64,000 nucleotides of DNA from Roseateles_E sp005503085 (GTDB lineage Bacteria; Pseudomonadota; Gammaproteobacteria; Burkholderiales; Burkholderiaceae_C): contig NZ_JAQOWX010000014.1 of assembly GCF_028462495.1 (NCBI RefSeq), forward strand, positions 8,130 through 72,129, given 5' to 3'. A program made the position numbers and the translations under genes. Shown one piece after another: positions 45,845 to 52,663 of this stretch (the stretch's first letter is position 1; each line of letters opens with the position of its first letter). The notes under the pieces are model-generated. The model was not told the origin of the DNA, ran no database searches, and worked only from the letters and a program-made list of their open reading frames with translations.

Positions 45845-46540
45845 ATGAGCGCACAGTCGACATTGGAACAACTGCTGAAATCCGGTCTGGCGATGCTGGA
45901 CGGCAAGGCCGGCGGCGGGTTGGGCAATCTGGGCGGCAGCCTTGGCGGCAAGGGTCTGGGCCAGTTCGGCGCCGGCGCGGCGGCCGGTGGGGCCCTGGGC
46001 CTGCTGCTGGGCAGCAAGCGCGGCCGCAGCTATGGCGGCAAGGCTTTGAAGTACGGCAGCATCGCAGCGCTGGGCCTGATGGCCTACAAGGCCTACAGCA
46101 ATTGGCAGGCGCAGCAGAGCCAGCCAGCGGGCCAGCCGGCAACACCGGCCCCGGCGGCGCGTACCGTCGACCGCCTGCCCGCGCCCGAGCAGGAGCAGCA
46201 CAGCCGCGCGATGCTGAAGGCCATGATCGCCGCAGCCAAGTCCGACGGCCATCTGGACGAGCGCGAGCGCGGCCTGGTCGAGGCCGAGCTGAACCGGCTG
46301 GAAGCCGACCCCACGCTGCGCCTGTGGTTCGAGGCCGAGCTGCGCCGCCCGCTGGACCCGGCCGAGGTGGCCCAGGCCGCCGCCACGCCCGAGCTGGCCG
46401 CCGAGATGTATCTGGCCAGCCTGCTGGTGGCCGACGAGACCACGTTCATGGAGCGCGCCTATCTGGACGAACTGGCCAAGCAGCTGAAGCTGCCGGCCGG
46501 GCTGAAGACCGAGCTGGAGGCACAGGCGCTGGCGGCCTGA
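45845..46540 (+). CDS. DUF533/TerB-like inner-membrane protein (YebE-like)
   Basis: A 231-aa protein. The N-terminal half is glycine-rich (GGGLGNLGGSLGGKGLGQFGAG) with one hydrophobic helix near residues 45-60, the C-terminal half a TerB-like helical domain (about 118-225) with the acidic site AAAKSDGHLDERERGLVE. This is the DUF533 arrangement of E. coli YebE, an envelope-stress protein controlled by Cpx. Regulation here is not visible. GAGCG-like ribosome-binding region AAGGACGAGCG precedes the ATG. Its end is followed at once by a convergent gene. Confidence 0.87.
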   Translation: MSAQSTLEQLLKSGLAMLDGKAGGGLGNLGGSLGGKGLGQFGAGAAAGGALGLLLGSKRGRSYGGKALKYGSIAALGLMAYKAYSNWQAQQSQPAGQPATPAPAARTVDRLPAPEQEQHSRAMLKAMIAAAKSDGHLDERERGLVEAELNRLEADPTLRLWFEAELRRPLDPAEVAQAAATPELAAEMYLASLLVADETTFMERAYLDELAKQLKLPAGLKTELEAQALAA

Positions 46541-46546
46541 GCAGGC

Positions 46547-46903
46547 CTATCCCTTGGCGCTGAATTCCTCGAAGGCAGTGATCGCGCTGGCCGCATACAT
46601 CAGCGAGGGGCCACCGCCCATATAGGTGGCCACGCCCAGGGTCTCGTCGAGCTCCTGGCGCGTCGCGCCCAGCTTGACCAGGGCCTGGGTGTGATAGCCA
46701 ATGCAGGGATCGCAGCGCACCGCCACGCTCAAGGCCAGCGCGATCAGTTCCTTGGTCTTTTTGTCCAGTGTGCCCTCGGCCATGGCCGCACGACCCAGCT
46801 CGCCGAAGGCCAGCATCACGCCCGGCGTGCTCTGCCTCAGCCCGGCTAGCTGCGTGGAGACATGCTGGGTCAGATGGCGGTAGCCATTTGCTGCGGTGGA
46901 CAT
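46547..46903 (-). CDS. AhpD-like carboxymuconolactone decarboxylase family protein
   Basis: A 118-aa small CMD-family protein with the redox signature RCDPCIGYHTQAL (CxxC-x3-H, about residues 65-77) and DKKTKELIALALSVA just before it. The ending EFSAKG is typical of short stand-alone members linked to peroxide or thiol chemistry. ATG 46903 has GAGGAG seven bases upstream; a TTG two codons earlier is less likely. It is the second gene of a two-gene unit with the DUF2892 protein. Confidence 0.87.
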   Translation of the reverse strand: MSTAANGYRHLTQHVSTQLAGLRQSTPGVMLAFGELGRAAMAEGTLDKKTKELIALALSVAVRCDPCIGYHTQALVKLGATRQELDETLGVATYMGGGPSLMYAASAITAFEEFSAKG

Positions 46904-46914
46904 GATCAAGCTCC

Positions 46915-47130
46915 TCAGCGCTTGTTGTTACTGCCGCTGCCGCTTTTCAGGGCGCAGGTCGACAGGCCGAACGGCAGATAGGCCGGACAGATCCGAACCA
47001 GGCCGGTGGCCAGCGGTAGCAAGCCGATCCAGCCCCAGGGACCGATGGCGCCATAGAGCGTGGCGGCGATCAGCGCCAGCCCAAGAGTGATGCGCAGCAC
47101 GCGATCGATGCCGCCGACATTGGTGTTCAT
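46915..47130 (-). CDS. DUF2892 small membrane protein (YgaP-like)
   Basis: A 71-aa protein with two hydrophobic helices (about 14-31 and 34-48), matching the DUF2892 domain that forms the membrane part of YgaP. It starts MNTNVGGIDRVLRITLGLALIAA and has LLPLATGLVRICPAYLPFGLSTC, in which the two cysteines are conserved in the family. ATG 47130 has GGAGAG upstream. The 12-base gap to the AhpD-like gene suggests a shared transcript; the pairing with a thiol-active protein supports a sulfur or redox role, by inference. Confidence 0.85.
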   Translation of the reverse strand: MNTNVGGIDRVLRITLGLALIAATLYGAIGPWGWIGLLPLATGLVRICPAYLPFGLSTCALKSGSGSNNKR

Positions 47131-47274
47131 CCATCTCTCCTTGCGGGGCCACGGGCACGGCGCCCTCCCCTGGTGCTCACTGTGAGGCCGATGCGCGGGG
47201 CGCAACTTGATACAGGACAGTAAACCGGCAGGCTTTATGCTGGCGGCCGGCCTGATACCCGAGGAGGAACTGCC

Positions 47275-47706
47275 GTGTCACTGCAATGGTCGGACAATAT
47301 CGATGAGCTGAACTGGGACGAACTGGCGGCGCTGTACCGCGCCGCGCCGCTGGGCACGAAGAACGCCGCCGATCTGAAGACGGCGTTCAGCAACAGCCGC
47401 TATCGCTGCCTGGTTCGCGAGCAGGGCCGCCTGGTCGGCGCCGGTCGGGTATTGGCCGACGGGGTCGACTGCGCCTATGTCTGCGATGTCGCGCTGCTGC
47501 CCAGCCATCAGGGCCTGGGGCTGGGGCGCGAGATCGTGCAGCACCTGGTCCGGCTGTCCCAGGGCCACAAGAAGATCATCCTGTACTCGGTGCCGGGCAA
47601 GGAGCCCTTCTACCGCAAGCTGGGCTTTCGGCGCCTGCTGACCGCGATGGCCATCTTCGAGAACGAGGCCCAGGCGATCGAGCGCGGCCATCTGGCCGAG
47701 GACTGA
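47275..47706 (+). CDS. GNAT family N-acetyltransferase
   Basis: A 143-aa GNAT protein with the acetyl-CoA loop LLPSHQGLGLGREIVQHLV (about 80-97) and the ending PFYRKLGFRRLLTAMAIF. The N-terminus MSLQWSDNIDELNWDELAALYRAAPLG matches a frequent but uncharacterised bacterial subgroup. The start is GTG at 47275, with GAGGAGG nine bases upstream, an unusually strong ribosome-binding site. It is the only gene on its transcript and converges with the dioxygenase gene. Confidence 0.85.
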   Translation: MSLQWSDNIDELNWDELAALYRAAPLGTKNAADLKTAFSNSRYRCLVREQGRLVGAGRVLADGVDCAYVCDVALLPSHQGLGLGREIVQHLVRLSQGHKKIILYSVPGKEPFYRKLGFRRLLTAMAIFENEAQAIERGHLAED

Positions 47707-48345
47707 TCAGCTCAGCGCCACGACCAGCGGGAACTGCGCCCGCAGCTCGCCGCCGTCCGCGCCCTCGAAAGGCCGGGTCAGCGCCATGCGGTCGCGGGCA
47801 TCGCGCAGGCTGCGCCACAGGAAGTCGCGCTCATTGCCCGGATCGCCCTCGACATAGAGCTGGGTGGTCAGCAAGGTTCGCGCGCCGCGCTTGAGCTTCA
47901 GATGGATATGCGGCGTGCGCCCCTCGTAGGCTACCGGGCGCAGCGTGCGGAAGCGGTAGCGGCCCTCGGCATCGGTGGCGACACGGCCGAAGGCCTGGAA
48001 GGCCGGATCGGCGCGGCCGCCATCACGCGGATGGCGGTAGTGGCCGTCGGCATCGCACTGCCAGATCTCGACCAGGGCGCCGGCCAGCGGCCGCCCCGAG
48101 GTGTCGCGCACCTGGCCTTCGAGCCAGGCCGCCTGGCCGCGCGTGTAGCTGGCGGCCCCCTGGCGCAGCAGATCGAAGTCGGTATCGGCGGGCAGCTCGG
48201 TCGGGTAGAACGGCCCCTCGGTCTGGGCCGGGGTCGGGCGCAGCGGTTGGGCGCGCGCCAGGCCGGGCAGCAAGGACAGCGCGGCCGGCAGGGCCAGGCG
48301 GCTCAGCGCGCGGCGGCGCGTGTCGCTGACGGGAGCTGATGACAT
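47707..48345 (-). CDS. Exported intradiol ring-cleavage dioxygenase-like protein
   Basis: A 212-aa protein of the intradiol dioxygenase family (catechol/protocatechuate 3,4-dioxygenase fold). Iron-ligand positions are readable as Tyr in DGHYRHPRD, Tyr in VAYEGRTP and the His pair in PHIHLKL. The opening PAQTEGPFYPTELPADTDFDLL is typical of secreted members. The N-terminus has a twin-arginine-like, hydrophobic signal (RRRALSRLALPAALSLLPGLARA), so it is likely periplasmic, unlike classical cytosolic catabolic enzymes. No aromatic-degradation genes adjoin it. ATG 48345 has GAGGAGG upstream. Confidence 0.85.
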   Translation of the reverse strand: MSSAPVSDTRRRALSRLALPAALSLLPGLARAQPLRPTPAQTEGPFYPTELPADTDFDLLRQGAASYTRGQAAWLEGQVRDTSGRPLAGALVEIWQCDADGHYRHPRDGGRADPAFQAFGRVATDAEGRYRFRTLRPVAYEGRTPHIHLKLKRGARTLLTTQLYVEGDPGNERDFLWRSLRDARDRMALTRPFEGADGGELRAQFPLVVALS

Positions 48346-48373
48346 GCGGCCCTCCTCGGCTGGGGATGACGGA

Positions 48374-49957
48374 TCAGTCGATTCTGACCCAGCGCAGCTC
48401 CAGCACGCTATTGGGCCATTGCACCGCCTGCACCTGGGGCCGCATCACCCAGCTGTGCTTGATGCGGTAGAGCGGCAGCAGGGGCAGATCGGCGCGCATC
48501 AGGTTCAGCGCCTCGCCGACCCGCTGGCGGCGCAGCGCCAGATCGGGCTCGGTGGCAATCGCGTCGATCAAGGCATCGAGCCGGCTGTTGCTGTAGCGGC
48601 CGGCATTGAAGGCGCCGGCCGACGGGCCGTGGCTGCGCACCAGCGAGTTCAGCACATTCCAGGCGTCGCCGCCGGGCGTCCAGCCATACTCGATCAGGCT
48701 GCCGGTGGCCTGGCTCAGCTTGGGGAAGAACAGGCTGCTGGGCGAGGCGATCAGGTTGGCCTTGATGCCCACCTTCTCCAGCATCGCGGTGATGGCCTGA
48801 CAGACCGCCTGGCGGTAGGAGACGTTGACGCAGTCCATGCTGGTCGAGAAGCCCTGCGGGTAGCCGGCCTCCTTCAGCAGCGCACGGGCCGCCGCCGGGT
48901 CAGCCGCCGGGCGCCGCTCCAGCGCCGGCAGATAGCCATCGACCAGGCTGGAGACGGGGCTGCCGGTGGACACCGCCTGGCCGCGCAAGACCTGGCGCGC
49001 GATCAGGTCCATATCGATGGCCAGATAGACGGCACGACGCACCCGCAGGTCCTTGAAGGGATTGCGCCCCTTGATATTGCTGCCGGCCAGTTCCTCGCGG
49101 TGCTGGTCGAAGGCGAGGTATTGCGTGCCGATATCGGCGGTCTCCAGCAGCTTCAGCCCCTGGTCCTGGCGCAGCCGGGCCACGTCCTGGAAGGGCGGAT
49201 CGATGACGAAATCGACCTGGCCCGAGCGCAGCGCGGCCAGCCGCGTGGCGTCCGACTGGATCACCTGGTACTGGGCCTCGTCCAGATTGCCCTGGTGCGC
49301 GGCCCGGCCCCACCAGGCCGGGTGGGCGACCAGCGTGGTGCGCACATCGGCCTCGTACTGCTTGAGCATGAAGGGGCCGGTGCCCATCGCATGGCGGACC
49401 GCATGGGTCTCCTGCTTGGCGTTGTAGTCCTGCGGCTTCGTCACCTGGTGCTTCTCGCTCCAGGACTTGCTCATTATCGCGATCAGCCAGAGCTTCTCGG
49501 GCAGGATGGCATCGGGATCGGACAGCAGCATGTCGACCGTCAGCGCATCGACCTTGCGCGCGCCGAGCACGCCGCGCAGCTGGGCGGCGCGCTGTGACTG
49601 CGGCTGCAGCGCGCGCTCAATCGAGAACACCACATCGTCGGCCGTGAAGGCGCTGCCGTCATGAAACTTGACCCCCGGCCGCAGCTTGAAGCGCCAGGTC
49701 TTCGCTTCGAGCGGGGCCCAGGACACAGCCAGCGAGGGTTCGAGCCGGAACTGCTGATCGCGGTTGACTAGGCCCTCATAGATCTGCGTCACCACCCGCG
49801 AGTGGTACTGCAAAGCCAGCGCATGGGGATCCATGGTCTGCGGATCGAAGGCGCTGGCATAGCGCAGCAGTTTAGGCTGGGCCGAGGACAGCCCCGGCAG
49901 CAGCGCCAGGGCGGCCAGGCCTACGGCGGCCATCCATCGCATCGCATTGCATCGCAT
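48374..49957 (-). CDS. Peptide/nickel-type ABC transporter substrate-binding protein (orphan)
   Basis: A 527-aa family 5 extracellular solute-binding protein (DppA/OppA class). The signal peptide follows MRCNAMRWMAA with cleavage after SSA near residue 26. The mature part has PQTMDPHALAL, IYEGLVNRD, the family signature LRPGVKFHDGSAFTADDVVFSIER (about residues 90-113) and TGPFMLKQYEAD. The start is set at ATG 49957, preceded by AGGGGA. No permease or ATPase gene adjoins it, so it works with components encoded elsewhere; the two ATPases at the left end of the window are one possibility but distant. Its promoter region is shared with the divergent GntR gene. Confidence 0.92.
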   Translation of the reverse strand: MRCNAMRWMAAVGLAALALLPGLSSAQPKLLRYASAFDPQTMDPHALALQYHSRVVTQIYEGLVNRDQQFRLEPSLAVSWAPLEAKTWRFKLRPGVKFHDGSAFTADDVVFSIERALQPQSQRAAQLRGVLGARKVDALTVDMLLSDPDAILPEKLWLIAIMSKSWSEKHQVTKPQDYNAKQETHAVRHAMGTGPFMLKQYEADVRTTLVAHPAWWGRAAHQGNLDEAQYQVIQSDATRLAALRSGQVDFVIDPPFQDVARLRQDQGLKLLETADIGTQYLAFDQHREELAGSNIKGRNPFKDLRVRRAVYLAIDMDLIARQVLRGQAVSTGSPVSSLVDGYLPALERRPAADPAAARALLKEAGYPQGFSTSMDCVNVSYRQAVCQAITAMLEKVGIKANLIASPSSLFFPKLSQATGSLIEYGWTPGGDAWNVLNSLVRSHGPSAGAFNAGRYSNSRLDALIDAIATEPDLALRRQRVGEALNLMRADLPLLPLYRIKHSWVMRPQVQAVQWPNSVLELRWVRID

Positions 49958-50075
49958 CCGGCATCCCCTGTTGTTGTTGATGGGGCAGTATGCCCAGCGC
50001 CGCGTGGGGCGAGCAATGATCGCTTTCCTGTGGGACTTGCCTCGCACTTGACGGCGCCGACCAAGAGGCGCTACA

Positions 50076-50105
50076 TTGATCTACACCTCTATAGGACTAG
50101 ATCAA
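50076..50105. promoter_or_regulatory. Inverted repeat in front of the GntR gene
   Basis: TTGATCTA (50076-50083) and TAGATCAA (50098-50105) are perfect 8-base arms 14 bases apart; the second ends one base before the ATG of the GntR gene. It lies in the 149-base region shared with the divergent binding-protein gene. It may be the regulator's own operator, or partly a hairpin covering the start. Confidence 0.55.
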
Positions 50106-50106
50106 G

Positions 50107-50844
50107 ATGCCGCCCTATATCTCCGCGCCCATCGAGCAGCCACCCGGCCTGAGCCGCTATGGCGCGCTGGCGGCAGCGCTGCGCAGCCGCATCGTGGCGG
50201 GCGAATGGCCGCCCGGCAGCGCACTGCCGGCCGAACAGACGCTGGCAGGCCAGCATGGCGTCGCGCTGGGCACGATGCGCCAAGCGCTGGCCCTGCTGGT
50301 CGAGCAGGGCTTGATCGAACGCATCCATGGCCGCGGCACTTTTGTGCGCGCCGGCCTGAGCGGCGCGCCGATGCTGCGTTTCTTCCGCTTTGGCGACGGC
50401 ACCGAGACACCGAAGTCCCGCATCGTCTCGCGCCAGACGCTGGCGGCGCCGGCGGCCGTCGCCCATATGCTGGGCCTCACGGCGGGCGATGCGGTGCTGC
50501 GGCTGCGGCGGCTGCGGCTGCTGGACGGGCTGCCGCGGCTGGCCGAGGAGATCTGGCTGCCCTTGCCGCTGTGCACGGCGCTGCAGCACAGCGATACCGC
50601 CAGTTGGGGCGACCTGCTCTATCCGCATCTGGCGGAGGCCTGCGGCGTGCATGTGCATCGCGCGGTCGACCAGATCAGCTTCGGCCAGCTCGGCGCCGCC
50701 GATGCGAAAGCCCTGCAGCTGCCCACCGCTCACCCCTGCGCCATCGTGCAGCGCCAAGCCTTCGACATCAGCGGGCGCTGCATCGAATGGCGCAGCTCGC
50801 GCGGCGATGCCCACGCCTTCCACTACACCGTCTCCATCTCCTGA
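50107..50844 (+). CDS. GntR-family regulator, HutC subfamily (UTRA domain)
   Basis: A 245-aa transcription factor. The winged helix-turn-helix is AALRSRIVAGEWPPGSALPAEQTLAGQHGVALGTMRQALALLVEQGLIERIHGRGTFV (residues about 24-80). The C-terminal UTRA effector domain follows (PAAVAHMLGLTAGDAVLRLRRLRL; VDQISFGQLGAADAKALQLP; PCAIVQRQAFDISGRCIEWRSS). HutC-type regulators usually bind small metabolites and repress neighbouring transport or catabolic genes. It is 21 bases upstream of a binding protein gene and amidohydrolase, the likely targets, and divergent from a peptide-binding protein. Confidence 0.92.
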   Translation: MPPYISAPIEQPPGLSRYGALAAALRSRIVAGEWPPGSALPAEQTLAGQHGVALGTMRQALALLVEQGLIERIHGRGTFVRAGLSGAPMLRFFRFGDGTETPKSRIVSRQTLAAPAAVAHMLGLTAGDAVLRLRRLRLLDGLPRLAEEIWLPLPLCTALQHSDTASWGDLLYPHLAEACGVHVHRAVDQISFGQLGAADAKALQLPTAHPCAIVQRQAFDISGRCIEWRSSRGDAHAFHYTVSIS

Positions 50845-50865
50845 CCCCGACCGAAAGGCCCCGCC

Positions 50866-51861
50866 GTGAGCAATTCCCTTCTTTCCAAGACCCGCCGCCG
50901 GCTGCTCGGTGCTGCCGGCGCATCAATGCTGGCCCCTTGGGCCATCAGGCCCGCTGCGGCGGCCATTGCCGGCGGCAAGCCGGTGACCCTGGTCGTCAGC
51001 TACCCGCCCGGCGGCGGCGCTGACATCATCGCGCGCTTGATCGCGCCGAAGCTGGCCGAGGCGCTAGGCCAGCCCGTCGTGGTCGAGAACAAGCCCGGCG
51101 CCAGCGGCACGATTGCCGCCAACCAAGTGGCACGCGCAACTCCCGATGGCACGAACTTGCTGATCGATGCCTCGTCCTTCGCGGTCAACCCGGCGCTGTT
51201 CCCCAAGCTGCCTTATGACACCGCGACTGCCTTCACCCCGCTGGGTCTGATTGCACAGTTCCCCAATGTGCTGGTCTGCACGCCCAGCTTCGAGGCCAAG
51301 AGCGTGGCCGATGTGCTGCGTCTGGCGCGCGCCAAGCCGGGCCATATCGCCTATGCCTCCTCGGGCAATGGCTCCGCCCAGCATCTGGCCGGCGCGCTGT
51401 TCGAGGACCTGGCCAAGGTCAAGCTGATCCATGTGCCCTACCGTGGCGGCGGTCCGGCCCTGACCGATGTAATGGGCGGCCAGGTGCCGCTGTTCTTCGC
51501 CAATGTGGCGTCCTCGCTCGGCCATATCCAGTCGGGCAAGCTGCGCGCACTGGCGGTCACCGCAAGCGTGCGCTCGCGCAGCCTGCCCGAGGTGCCGACG
51601 ATGGCCGAAGCTGGCGTCAAGGGACATGAGGTGCTGGACTGGAACCCGGTGCTGGCACCGGCGGGCCTGCCGAGCGAGGTGCGCGCGACCTTGGTCGCGG
51701 CGCTGCAGAAAGCCAAGTCCGACCCCGAGGTGCTGGGCCGCATCCGCGCGCTGGGCGGCGATGTCTTCGCCGGCAATGATCAGCAAGCTGCGGCCTTCCT
51801 GAAGCAGCAACAAATCCTGTGGGGCCGCGTGATCAAAGAGCGTGGCATCACCCGTGAATAA
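50866..51861 (+). CDS. Bug/TctC-family periplasmic binding protein
   Basis: A 331-aa binding protein of the tripartite tricarboxylate transporter family, very abundant in Burkholderiales. The signal region is twin-arginine-like (TRRRLLGAAGASMLAP). The mature part has VSYPPGGGADIIARLIAPKLAEALGQPVVVENKPGASGTIAA, and HVPYRGGGPALTDVMGGQV, both classic Bug signatures. The start is GTG 50866, with GAAAGG upstream. No TctA/TctB membrane genes are adjacent, which is common for Bug proteins. It sits between a GntR regulator and an amidohydrolase, so it may bind the amidohydrolase's lactone or a related acid. Confidence 0.92.
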   Translation: MSNSLLSKTRRRLLGAAGASMLAPWAIRPAAAAIAGGKPVTLVVSYPPGGGADIIARLIAPKLAEALGQPVVVENKPGASGTIAANQVARATPDGTNLLIDASSFAVNPALFPKLPYDTATAFTPLGLIAQFPNVLVCTPSFEAKSVADVLRLARAKPGHIAYASSGNGSAQHLAGALFEDLAKVKLIHVPYRGGGPALTDVMGGQVPLFFANVASSLGHIQSGKLRALAVTASVRSRSLPEVPTMAEAGVKGHEVLDWNPVLAPAGLPSEVRATLVAALQKAKSDPEVLGRIRALGGDVFAGNDQQAAAFLKQQQILWGRVIKERGITRE

Positions 51862-52663
51862 GAAAAAGCTTGATGGCAGCTGGGACTGCCATGTCCATGT
51901 GTTCTCTGCGTCTGCAGCCGCGCTCGCAGGGCACTACCGCCCCGCTACCCGCGGTCTGGCCGAGATAGAGACCCATGCAGCACCGGCCGGTGTCGGCCAC
52001 CTGGTGCTGGTGCAGCCCAGCGTCTATGGTTGCGACAACACGGTGATGCTGCAGGCGCTGCAGGCCGCATCCGGGAGGCATCGCGGCATCGCCGTCGTCG
52101 CGCCGGAGGTCGGCGATGCCGAACTGGACTTGCTGCACGCCGCCGGCGTGCGCGGCATTCGCTTCAACCGGGTCTCGCCGGTGGGGCGCAGTGCCGATGC
52201 CGCCGAAGCCTTGCTGAGCCTGGCACCCCGGTTGCGCGAGCGCGGCTGGCATGTACAGTGGTATGTGGACCACGCCGAGCTGCCGCAGCTGGCCCGGCTG
52301 CAGGCCGAGACCGGCCTGGTCTTCGTGCTCGACCATCTGGCCGGGCTGATGGCCGACACGCCCGACACCGATCCGGCCTGGCCCGCGCTGGAAGCTCTGG
52401 CACGGGGGGGCGCCTGGATCAAGCTCTCGGGCTGGTACCGGCTCAATGCCCGGCAACCCTATGCCGAAATGCAGCCGCTAATCGCGCGGGTGGCCATGCT
52501 CTTCGACACCCGCATGGTCTGGGGTTCGGACTGGCCGCATACCAACCTGGACCCGACCGACCCGCTGCCCTATGACGCGACCTGGACTCCGGTGCGGCAG
52601 GCGCTGGGTGGCGAGCGCGCCGAGGCCGTTCGCAACGACTATCCGCGGACGCTCTACCGCTGA
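51842..52663 (+). CDS. Amidohydrolase (2-pyrone-4,6-dicarboxylate lactonase-like)
   Basis: A 273-aa TIM-barrel hydrolase of the amidohydrolase superfamily, probably opening a lactone. Metal-site features: DCHVHVF at the N-terminus, VLDHLAGLM and KLSGWYRLN in the middle, and the final WGSDWPHTNL with the catalytic Asp. The pattern fits the PDC lactonase/4-sulfomuconolactonase group. The start is uncertain: GTG 51842 or GTG 51854, both overlapping the end of the Bug gene by 8-20 bases. Its end overlaps the convergent PBP1C gene by ten bases. It is likely co-regulated with the binding protein by the GntR gene. Confidence 0.87.
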   Translation: MASPVNKKKLDGSWDCHVHVFSASAAALAGHYRPATRGLAEIETHAAPAGVGHLVLVQPSVYGCDNTVMLQALQAASGRHRGIAVVAPEVGDAELDLLHAAGVRGIRFNRVSPVGRSADAAEALLSLAPRLRERGWHVQWYVDHAELPQLARLQAETGLVFVLDHLAGLMADTPDTDPAWPALEALARGGAWIKLSGWYRLNARQPYAEMQPLIARVAMLFDTRMVWGSDWPHTNLDPTDPLPYDATWTPVRQALGGERAEAVRNDYPRTLYR

